DNA of 38,605 nucleotides from DAISIK01 sp036822055. Its GTDB lineage: Bacteria > Verrucomicrobiota > Verrucomicrobiia > Opitutales > Puniceicoccaceae. A model generated the notes under the pieces. The model saw only the letters and a program-made list of their open reading frames with translations. It was not told the origin of the DNA and did not search any database. The stretch is taken from positions 1 to 38,605 of the forward strand of contig DAISIK010000030.1 in NCBI GenBank assembly GCA_036822055.1, in the 5' to 3' direction. Position numbers and translations under genes: made by a program. Each line of letters opens with the position of its first letter. Positions within the stretch are counted from its first letter, which is position 1. Of the stretch, positions 13,001-25,000 are shown one piece after another.

Positions 13001-16000
13001 GTGCCTAGCAACTGGAAGAAGTTGTAGTCGCTCGTGAAGCCATCCTGGCTGTTCGCGTTGATGTCAAGGGCCAAAGCATCCTCGATAGAGAAGATGTTGT
13101 TCCGAATGTTTAACCCAGAGGTTCCGGATGCCCGGATAGCCGTCCCCGTCGTGTTGACAAAGGTATTGTTGAAAATTCGGTGATCCCGCCCGAAAGAGAT
13201 CACCAAGTCGTCGGTCCCATTTGCATAGAAGAGGTTGTTCTGAACCAGTGCCTGAGCCGACGAGAAAGAGGCCGACAATTGCAGGCCCACCCCATTGCCG
13301 TAAATCTCATTGGAAAGATAATCGCCAAGTCCACTAGTCCCTAAGATCCCAATGCCCGCGTTATTGTAGACCCGGTTGGCCTCAAACACCCCGGTGCCGC
13401 TTATTCCCCGGTTGTTGTTGTAGGAGATATTTCCGAAGGCCCGGCCCCCGCCCATCGAGATCCCATTCCGGTTGGATGCCGAGTGTCCGTAAGTCGTATT
13501 TCCAGCAATCAGGATATTCGTTCCGCTGGTCGAAATACCGTCCGCACCATTGTTGAAAACGATATTACCGCGACCGAGGCTCAAATCCTCATTCCCAATT
13601 ACCGTGGTGGTACCGCCGATGCTATTTTGAATAAGGATCCCGTTTGATCCATTATCGTGGACCCGGTTTCCTTCAAGAATCGCATTTCGAGGCTGGCTCA
13701 GGTTGATCCCGTTTGCCGCATTGTCATTAAACCGGCCGTCGGATACCCCCGCGATTTCACCGACTACTCGAAGTCCATCCCGTCCGTTATCGTAAGCATT
13801 GAAGAAGCCCAGGGTGGTACCCGGCGATCCGCCTTCAATAAAGACACCATCCATTGAATTCCCATGGACCGTCAGGTAGTCCCCGTCAAAGTTTTCGCTA
13901 TTGGCCCTTACCCGCAGTCCCCACTGTGCATCCCTCAGGTTGAGATTGAAGAGGGTGACACTATCGGCATCGTTGAGGTCGATAATCGCCTCGAATCGGT
14001 TTCCGGGGATCGCCGGAAATAGATCAACCGTCAGAGAGGGGTCATTGACTGGTCCCTGTATCGTGAATCCTTCATCGAGCCCCAGTCCGTAATCAACCGT
14101 TCCCGAAAGGATAAGGGGATCGATCATAGGATAGACCCCTGTGTCGATGTTGACGACATCGCCCGCCCCGAGATCATAGACCCGGAATAGATTCACGGGA
14201 TTGGGCTTTGGCGCCAGCGGGCTCTTCCCCGTGTGTCGGTTGTTCCCCGTTGCAAAAGGGGTGAACTCGTCGTTTAGGTTCGAGAGGTCGTCGACATAGA
14301 ATTGATTCCCGTCCTCGGGCACACTGAACCCTTCGGTGCTCCTGGCAACCACCGCCCGATTATTGACCAGCGAAATTTGAATTCTCCAACCGTGGGTACC
14401 GTAATCCATCCTTGGATCACTGATTGACTCAGGGATCCAGAGATAGCTGCCGCTGTCCGCGATGCTGGCCGCGATCGTTTCGACCCATTCAGGTCCCAGG
14501 GGTCCATCTTGGTAGAGGTCGATGCGAACTGGAGAGTTACCGCTGTTTCCGTAGGAATCCCACTCGATTGCCCGACGCTTGGTCAGCTCCCAATCGGTGT
14601 AGAGGTCCGGGGAACGCACCTGTATTCGCGCGCCACGGGTCTGCGTATCATTAACTGAAGCTCCGTAAGCTCCCTGATTGACGCCAATCTCCTCGGAGAC
14701 CACCCGCAGGAACGCGTTGTCCAGATAGCTATCCGATGTCGAACCGGATTCCACCGTCGTTGTAAACCGGAAGATTACACTGCGGACCCCGGTTGGCAGC
14801 TGGAACCGCCCACTCAGGAGTTCCCAACGGTCATTCGGATTGGAGGAATCCAGATTGATCCGAGAAATTTCACCCTCGGAAGCGTTCAGGAAGATAAGAC
14901 TGATCCGGCCTCGGTCGGGAATGGCTTCGTTTGCCGAACGCACCCGACCTCCGAAGATGATTTCCAGACCGTTGGTATCCAGTTCAGCGGGCAGATAGCC
15001 AGCAGCTACCAAGTCCACTCGCTGTTCAGCAAAACCGACGCCATTGACCACCCCATGGAAATAACCCTGGCCAGAGAAAGGAACCGGAGTCGCGCTCCGA
15101 ACCGTGGCACCCACGTTAGTTGCCCATCCGATCAGTCCGTTCTCAAAGTCAGCATTAATCAGCAAATTGGGGGTTCCAACCGGGAGGGCCAGATCCAGCG
15201 CCGGATTTCCAAGGTCAATTGAAGGACTGGTGAAGCGAAGACCCGCCGTGATGTCGAAGAGACGATAATCGTCTCGAGCCAGATGCATGAAGGCAGGGCG
15301 AGCTGCCAGAGGATCAATGACGGTTCGACCGATCGAATTCAAATCGTACCGGGCAACGTCGGCCTGCCAGTCGAGGATGTCACGGAAGTCCTTTGTCCAG
15401 TAAACCAGGGTTCCATTCGGCCCTGCGTACAGGTTGTTCGAATCGCTGAAGAAGCCTGCCTGAGAGTCGTTTGCCACGTAGATATTGTAGCCGCTCTCCA
15501 CCCAGAAAATATTGTTAAAGAGCTGGACGTTGCTCGACTCGTTCTCGATCCGCACGTTGTCCCCGCTTACCGAATACATCGTGTTGTGGACAATCCGCAC
15601 GTCGGTGTCTCCGCTTACATGAATTCCAAGCGAGTTCCGATAGAATACGTTGTGGTGGATCAGCTCGCCACTTCTCGCGTTTATGGCCGTTTCATTTGCG
15701 GCAAACCGATTGAACTGAATCGGTCCCTGGAATTCATCAACGCCGATCACGTTGCCTTCGATCAAGTTCGCGAAGGCATGATCTTCACCTCCAAGAATGC
15801 CAGAGCCTCTAACACCCACCGAATTATTCTGGATGATTTGATTCTGCATCCGTCCAGAGAAGATCACCCCAATTTGATTGCTGTGGATCCGGTTTGGTGC
15901 CACCGAACCGACGTACCCGAAGGCTTCGGTAGCGTCCAGACCGATCGACCTTACCCCAACGGTATTGTTAAAGATCTCGTTTCCTCCCACTGCAGCCGCG

Positions 16001-19000
16001 GCACGGTAAATCAGCCCCGTGTTTGCCCCTGAAATGCGGTTTTCGGTTATTGAGCCGGTCACCCGCGCCCCTATTTCCAAACCAATCGTGTTGGCGGTGA
16101 TGTCGTTGTCTCGAATTGATCCATCAACCCGCGTATTCAAGGACACACCCTTACCCGATGCGTTAATCGTGTTGTGCCTCAACTGGAGGCCGATAGCCCC
16201 GCTAGTAGGACTGGTTTCGTTTGAGGTACCAACTTCGAAATGAGTCAAAATCCGGTCAGCACCCAAGGCATAATCATAGATTGCTACCTCATCAATCCGC
16301 CCCTGCCAAACATAGGAGGAATTACCCGCAGATCTTCCAATCTCCAAATTTGCCAAGCTGTGGTTGATCGGAGACGAGAACGCAAAACTGTCCGCGATGA
16401 CTCCATCTTTAAAGAGGCGCAACATCGCCCCGTCATAGGTGGCTGCCAAGTGGGTCCATAGTCCGGTGGTGATTTGAGTAGAGACATTGACCACGTTCCA
16501 TTGATTGATGAAGAAGACGATCTCGCCGTTCAGGTAATAGAACCCATATCCGTCCGTCCACGAGGAGGAGGTTGTCTTCATCAGTGGAGAATCGAAATTG
16601 CTGATTCCTATTTCAGGCCTCACCCAAAGTTCCACGGTCAGATTTTCAGGACGCAGCAGGCTATCGTCCACGACTTGAATAACCTGGTCTCCAGCTGCAA
16701 AAGCCATCGCCAGTCCATCCGCAGTAGCACCACCAACTCCCTGCTGAGGTGCGCCCAGTACATTGCCATCAAGCCCTGTTCCCATTGAATTAGCGGCAAT
16801 GTCTCCAAAATCCTCCAGTCGCCAGTAGGCGACCGGAAGATCGGCGAGGATCTGGCCATCATACGCGCCCGAGCTGCCGTCCTCGGACTCAATCACCACA
16901 CCGCGCGCCTGTCCCTCAATCTGGTTGCGCTCAATCACGCTGTCGATTGCTTCGCCCACTACCTGGAGCGCCGTCTGTCCCAGCAAGCGGTTGTAGGCAA
17001 TCACCGCTTCCGAGCCACCATCAAGGATCAATCCCCTGCGAACTTCACTTTCAAGAAGGGTGAAGCGATCCGCATTGGTTACCGTGAGGGAGCCAGTGAT
17101 GGTCATCCGCTGGATCAAGACGCCGTCCGCTCCAGGAAGAATATTGATATCCGAGAAGAAGATAGAACCCGGCGTTCCGACTATGGAGACGCCCGCATCC
17201 TCAGGACCAATCGTCACCGGGAGGGTAAGGTCTCCAAAACCTCCACCTGCGTAGATGATTATGTCTCCCGGCCCGAGATCGTTGAGATCAAGGATTGTCT
17301 GCAAGTCAGTTCCAAAATCATCACCAGAGTAGAATATCCTCCCGAATGGTAAAATATCCCCGCGGACCATAACTTCCATGGATTGGCCGTTTAAATTTTC
17401 CCAAGCCACAAACGGATCGCCATCACTGTCAACTGCCAAAGCAACAGAATTGGATGTTATGGTCGTGAGACTAACCCCGAGGTCTGAGGCATCACCCGTC
17501 ACTTCTTCAACAAAAGTCTCAGCTACTTCGTCCCACTTCAAAGCGTAGAGCAGATCGTTTCCTCCATCGTGTGGACGGTGAATCCATAGAGCGTGCAGTT
17601 GGCCACCACCAGCAGCGAGCTGGGGCCGAGTCGGGAATTCCTCACCATCCAGCAGTCCCCGGCTCTGCCAATCGGCGCCATCCCACTCCAAAGCAGCGAG
17701 AGCCGAGCCCTGGTCTGCATAAACCCGTAGCACTACGAAGAGACTTCCATCGTGGTAAGCAAGGCTGGGCTGGGATCCATGACTCAGGGTGGCGGTTCCG
17801 GGAAACTCGCCCTGGGCATGGACCATAATGCCGGAACCAGTCGCCGAGGACCCTAAACCAGACCAACCTCCGGGCACCGTATATTCCCGGACGTAGACCA
17901 CACTCTGCGGGTTGAAAGCGGTCACTCTTTGAGACCAAGCCACAGCAAAACGCCCGGCCGCCGCATCGACTGCGAGGTCGCTCACGAGGGTATTGGCCGC
18001 ACTGCCGGAAATGCCGGAGCCGGAGGCACTGCCACCCCCGATAACCCCCCAAGCGGTACCGTTAAAGATACGTCCGTAGACCTGCTCCTGCCCAGATGAA
18101 CCATTTATCCAGAAAACGGCTACCCCTAGATTATTCGAGACAAGCTCAGGGCTCCGGGCTGTTCCCGTATTTGAGATTCCCCCCGCTCCCAATGAGCCAC
18201 CCAGAGCGATCCACTCCTCGGTTGGCTCATCCCAAACGCTTACCAAGATGTCCGTACCACTGGCCGTCGTCTCTGCCCAAGCTACAACTGGTCGGCCCAA
18301 ACCATCAATCGTTATGGAAGGCGTCCGCGAAGCCCCGATCGATCCAGAGATTCCTCCCTCGCTGGCACTCCCACCCAAGGCCTCCCAGCCATCGGGACCG
18401 AAACGAGATACATAAACTTCTTCGCTTCCATTGCGCGTGTCTGTCCAGGCGACCAATGGACGGCCCAAGAGATCGATAGCAATCGCCGGTGAGACCGATG
18501 GACTACGGTACCCACTCAACCCAAATGGATTAGCCGCCGACCCGGCAAGGTCAGCCCATCTTCCGTTATGGAGCGTTCCCTGCGGCAGAGTCTCCCCAGC
18601 CAGGGTCATCGGTGGCGGTGGGGGCAAGAGGTCCGGAGCAGGAGTGGGAGGAGGAACTACGAAATCCGATTCAACGGCCCCTTCTCCAGAACCATAGTCG
18701 ATCCAGTCTCCCGCGCTGCCAGGCACGATTAAATCATCGCCTCCCTCGCCGAAGAGGAGGTCGATTCCTGCATCGCCAAAAAGCTGATCATTTCCGGACC
18801 CCGGTTCATCTCCATTCGTACCAAAGTCACCGTAAAGGTAATCAACGTCGTTGCCGTATTCAGAAGGTTCTTCCTCGTTGGCATAGAGGATGTCGTTGCC
18901 CGCGCCACCCAGGATTACGTCACTGCCACTTCCTCCGAGGATAGTGTCGTCGCCCTCTCCACCGTCGAGGATGTCGTTTCCTGGTCCGCCTTCAATGCGG

Positions 19001-22000
19001 TCGTTCCCCCCTCGTCCAAAGATCCGGTCGTTGCCATCTCCCCCCAGCAAGATATCCGCCCCATCATCGGAGCCATAGATAACATCATCGCCAGGGCCCC
19101 CATCCACAAAATTGCCGTCTCCGCTGCCTGCGTCGATCAGGTCGTCTCCATCACCGCCGTAAATCACGTCAGTCCCCGCGCCTCCGTGAATGATATCGGC
19201 ACCCGCGCCGCCGTAGATTTCATCATCTCCACCCTGCCCGTAGATGGTGTCGTCTCCAGCGCCACCGTGGATGACATCATCGCCCTCATCAGATCCCACG
19301 ATCAGATCATCTCCGTCATCCCCGTAGAGGAAGTTTCTCAGGCCGCTGCCCGCGTAGATTTCGTCGTTACCGGCCCCGCCGCGGATGAAATCACTCCCCG
19401 ATCCTCCGTCGATGAAGTCATTGCCCGGACCAGCGAGGATGTAGTCTGCACCGCCGAGGCCAAAGATGACGTCATTGCCCGCCCCACCATCAATGTAATC
19501 TCCAAACCAGATGTTGTCCTCGAAGTCGGGATCCGTTTCTCCTCCATCATTGGACCCGATGATGAAGTCGTCACCATCGCCGCCAAAGAGACGATTGCCT
19601 ACCCCGGTACCCGCCACAATAAAGTCATCTCCTCCATTCCCGTGAAGCTCATCGACCCCATCGCCACCGAAGAGGAAATCATCTCCGGATCCGCCGAAGG
19701 CCAGATCATTTCCGCCCAATCCGTAGAACGTAATGGAGACTGATTGAGAGGCTCCCAAGAGGGTGTCGTCATCATCGTCTCCAGTGACTTCGATCCGGGT
19801 CGCGGTGATCGTACCATCGAGAAGCGCCGTGCCTCCGAAACCAGGGTCCGCATTTCGGAAATCCACCCAAATGAAGAGGGCTTCACCCGTGGAAAGTGTT
19901 CCACTCACCGCAACATCATCACCAGCCTGAAGGATGACTGGCCCATTCGGGGCGGAGACCGTCGCCTGAGAACCGATGATGATTGAATCTGTCTGTTCCT
20001 GTCCATTGCGATCCAGAGTCGTCAATCGAACCGTTCCCAAGGCTGCTGCAACCTGACTGACTGCCAACAACTCGAAGGTTTCGGTGATGAAAATACTTCC
20101 ATTGGCATTGGCGGTGAGGAGTCCGGGAAGGAAATTCGATAGATTAATCTCCAGATCATCAAACCGCTTCCCGATGTCACCCCCGACGGCGCTCAGAGTA
20201 ATGTTATTTCCGATAATGTCCGTACCTGCAAACCCTGGATCGTGGTCTGCATCGAGGATGTCTCGCGGAGCCGTCGCCGTGACATCCGACTGCCGGGATA
20301 TGATAAGGCCGACCCTCAAGTCTCCCACAAACTCGGTCACCTCGATAAACCCGTTGGTGTTCAGGTCGACTTTGCCAGCGCCATTCGACACCGACATGAC
20401 TTCCCCAGTATCTTGATCATTGAGGGTTGCATCAACGTCCGTGTTAATTCGGAAACTCACGTCCGTCTCGTCGGAGGGGTGCCTCACATTGATGTTGTTT
20501 CCAGCTCGGACCTCAGAGAAGACGTAAGCTGAATTCACCAACTGCAGGCCATCGCCCATCGTCCGCAGCATATTGGCAAATCCCAAGCTGACGGGACCAT
20601 CCGGCCGGAAGTAGTTGATGTAGGATCCACTTTGATTCGCCCCCAAAATTGGGCTTTCGGATGGCGGATCAAACAGTTCCACATTCAAAGCAAAGAGGGC
20701 AGATGACAGGGAATTGAACCCTTCCCGACTATTCTCCACAACAATGTCCACATCGCGGCCGCCGCGGATAGAACCGATCGAAACCGGGAACGCTGACCCA
20801 GCGGGTTCACCAGTCCGACGGATCGCCGTCAAATCGACGGCGACATCAAGGCCCGCCTCAATCGAGAGGAAGATGGGCCGCTCCAGATCGTCCGCATCTC
20901 GATACTTGAATAGTTGAAGAACCAGCGGACTACGCCCATTCGACAGTCTACCTACCGAACCGCGGTCCGCATTGAGAACTATTCGATTCCCCTCAATACG
21001 CTCAATGTCGAGATCTGACGGTTGGAGCACGAACTCTTCAATCGGCAAGATTCCGTCATCAACGAGGATCGAACCCCCGGCACTGGAAATTTCCACCGTT
21101 CCGGCCCGGTTAAGAATAGAGCCATCGAGGACTATATCAGCGCTTGGCGACGAACTGCGGCTCTGGATGAGGACTTCTGTAGCCGGGAACGAGTGCCCAA
21201 CCTCAAACTCAAAGGTTGAGCGCGTTCCACCCTCCCCGATTGCTACTCCATTGGCGGGCGAGTCCACTGGTCCCGGAATCGAGTCGAGAGAGACCTCGAG
21301 ATCAAAGGTGGCGGTTGTGTTCAGTGTTTGGATCTGGTTCGTCACCAGCCTCCGGTCGGAGTCATTAAGGATCCTGACGTAGTCCCAGGAATGTTGAAGC
21401 GTCACACTTCCAGCATTGCCAAAGATGATGCTGGCCGGGGTTGCATCCTCGGACTCAAAGCGAGCTCTTCCACCCTCCGTATTGACCAAATTCCCCACTA
21501 CAATCCATTGACCACCCAAAATCTGGTCGCCCACCCCGAGATTACCTCCAAAGGTGTTGGTCAACGGGTTAAAGGCGCGGACCGCCACATTTCGGGTCTT
21601 CGCCACGATGCGACCAGTCGCATCAACCTCAAGGATTGGGTTCGGCTTCCCGAGAATGACCAGATCTGCCTCCCAGTGGATATAGCGCTGAACGGTAGTA
21701 ATCTCCGGAGAGCTTCCCGATCCCGAGTCGAACCATGCACCAGAGCGATTGTGCGTGGCGTTGGCGATCGCCCCGGAAGCATGGGTCACTGATCCTAGGA
21801 AATCTTTACTGCGAACTTCCGCACCCTCCGCAGCCGAGATCAGAGAAATACCATTGTATATCGCCTCCGAACGGGCATCGGTATCACCACCGACAGCACT
21901 TAACCTCGAATCCGCTCGAGCCGTAACCGATAGAGAGGAAGCTCGTGTGCGGAACTCGACCGAATCAACCCCGTAGACCTTCGATCCCGACAGCAAGCGA

Positions 22001-25000
22001 ATTTCATTGCGCAGGTAAGCCTCTGAAGTTCTTGCATCCGCGTCAGCGTTTCCTCCCGCCGCAGTCGCCCGGGTCTCCGCATCAGCACGAACATTGGCAC
22101 TCTGAGTGGCAGCCGAGACAAACACCTCATCTCCCGTCACTGAACCGGTTGAACCAATTTCCACTCGATTTCTGGATGGCGTGGAGCTGCTTCCCAAGCT
22201 CGCATCGGCGAAGCTTTCAGCATCAACTCCCAAACCACCGGTGCTGGTTCGAGATTTGGCGTCCGCTCGCGAGAGGGACTCTGCATTGATCCTTAGCTGC
22301 CCACCTGAATAGAGCTCGCCGTCGATCGTCACGGCACTGGAGAAATCCAACCGTGCAATCGTCCGACTCGTCGCAACGCCCACAAAACCACCGTTTCCAG
22401 TCCGGGCCAGGCTTGAGGAATCTGATGTCGTCCTGGTGTCGATCTCCAGATTGTTAATCGCCGAGAGCCGGGCTCCAGCAAGGACTTCAACTCCAATCGT
22501 ATTCGACCCAATCGCATTTGCCTGAGCGCTTCCAATGGCCACAAAACCACCCCCGCGGCCGTCGCTGACTCCCTTCACATCCAAGATTGCTGCTGCGTTA
22601 ACCAGCAAGTTCCTCGCAGCGAGATTGGCGCCACCGAGAATTCGGATTCGGGTCGTATTGTCTGAACGGGCTTCTGCGGTTGAACTCCCAACTTGGACGA
22701 ATCCTCCTCCGGCACCGGAGACCGAGGCGGTCACAATCCCGTCTCCAGAAGGAGCCGAAGCGAGAGCGCCCGCCCCTCCAACGCCTTCAAAGAAGCCCTC
22801 GGTCCCGTTCTGGAGATTGAGAACCAACTGATGGGAACCAGTCCCACCCGTACCCGTGAAGCGGATGCCCTCCACCTCAAAGCTGTGCCGCTCAGAAAAC
22901 AACGGGAAGAAGCCGAAAGAAATCGCCGATCCCCCGGGAGTCGCCGCCACCTGGAATCCGGTGCTTGAACGATTCACCACATAGTAGGTGTTTCCATCAA
23001 CCAGGTTGGAAATGGCCTGATCAATGGTGCGCTGCAAGGTATGAGTCGCCGCCAAAGCCGCAGAGCTTGTATTTCGATTGAAAAGAAGTGCGCTTCCTTC
23101 CGGAGTCGACCGCAACCGAATGTGGTCTCCGTCGACCACCTCAACATAATAGATTCCATTATTGGAAAGGGACCCACCCGCATTGAGAACAATCGCCGGA
23201 CCGCCCGTTACCCGGTAGCGAACCTGGTCTCCAGTTCTCCATCCGTGATCGTTAAGGTAAATATTCCCCGGCTCAGAAAAGCTGGTTACCACGTCATTGG
23301 AGAGATCGTTGTCTCCCTGGTCGTTGATCAGGACCCCGGTTTGAGCCGAACTAAAGTCCAGCGGCTGCGCCACCCGGTAGGTCACCGCATCGCCGTTCAC
23401 AAAGCTATTCGCGAAGTCAAAGCGATTCCCAAGCATCCGGCCTCCCAGTTGGACGGCTCGCTCCCTCTCTCCAAGGAACTTGAGTTTAAGGGTCGTTTCG
23501 TCAACGCGGAACACCTGATAGAGCTGGCCGGAGATTAATCCACCCGGAGGGAAACTCGGATTGGCCGACACCAGCCGGACCTGATCGCCAGTTTGTAATC
23601 CATGTGCAGCGGCAAAGTTCAGGGTATCGGCTGCCACATTGACCGTTTGAATCTGGCGCAGGGAATTGTCTGGAAATTCCAGGCTCTGAGCAAAACTACC
23701 TGGTGAAGTGATGTTAATCCCTTCGTAGGTAAACCGGTTTTTCCCGCCTACTATTGAAGCATTGGCACCCGGGGTAATCACTGCGCCGCCGGGGGTAGCC
23801 GCTAGCTGGAAGCTTTCGGAGGTCGCATTCCGGACAAAGTACACCGTCCCTGGGGTGAACCCGTCCAGGGGTTCGTCAATCACTCGTACCAACGTACGCT
23901 CGGCAGAAAGTGCAAACGCCGAGGTGTCACGGGCTAGCCTGAAGGGATCTCCACCAATACTGTCGGTCAACTGGATGTGATCGGAGTCGACGAAGATTAC
24001 AAAATAGGTATTTCCATTGAGAACATTTGGACCATTCAGATTCTGCAGGCTGGAAGCATTAGAGGACCGGTAAATGACTTGGTCACCTGAGAACCATCCG
24101 TGGTTGTTTAAGTAGATTCGGCCTGTCTCGCTTCCGTTCGGGTCCGGAGTGACAACGTCGTCAGACGGATCGTTATTCCCTTGGTCATCTACTTGAACGC
24201 TCACCAACCCGGAATTGAATACCAGCGGGGCCGCCGTCCGGTAGGTCACCGCATCTCCTTCAACGAAGGAGTTACGGTAGCGGAAAGTGCTCCCCTCGAT
24301 GCGACCACCGAGGCTTAGGTTCCCGTAAACCTCACCTGGCTCACGCAGCTTAATTCGCTGTGAATCCACTACAAAGACTTCATATGCGCGTCCGGTGTTC
24401 AAGCCGCCGACCGAGGCCAGGCCGTTATTAAAGTAGTAAACAAGGTCCCCGTCGACGAAGCGGTGTCCACCAGGTCCAAACTCAATCGTCCCCTCACCAA
24501 GGTTCACACCGGTCGGGGCAAAGGCCTGACCCAGATGAATCGACGTACCGTCTCTTTCGAGGACCAAATAGGCGCGTCCATCCTGAAGACCCCCTGTATC
24601 TCCCGCACCTTGGAACACAATTTCCTGCCCGTTCAGGAGCCGGTGCTCGAATATTCCGAGTGAGATGTAGTTGGTGTCTCCCGGAGTGTTGGCACCCGAG
24701 ATCGGATTGGTCCCGATGATTGAGGCAACCGTTCCATCTGCCGTCCGCTCATTATTCACCCCGTGCCGCGCCAGAATCGACAAGGTGCCCCCGGCAATTA
24801 CCTCATCGCTCGAACCGACGTTGATTTCGACATTGGGGCGAGCCGTCGCCCTCGAAGTGAGGCTATTGACATCAACTGCACCCCCGCTGCCGCCCTGTGT
24901 CTTGGCATCCGCATCAGTGTCTACATTTACCAAAACATCGATGTCTCCACTCACCCGAATGGTCGAATTGGCACTGGAGAACCTCGTTTCGGTCTGATTT

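Noticed and set aside
5600..17345. Active pectate or alginate lyase modules
   Set aside because: The beta-helix coil pattern is clear, but I could not identify a catalytic Asp/Arg/Lys arrangement. NxIxxNxxG coils of this sort are common in non-catalytic NosD-like proteins.
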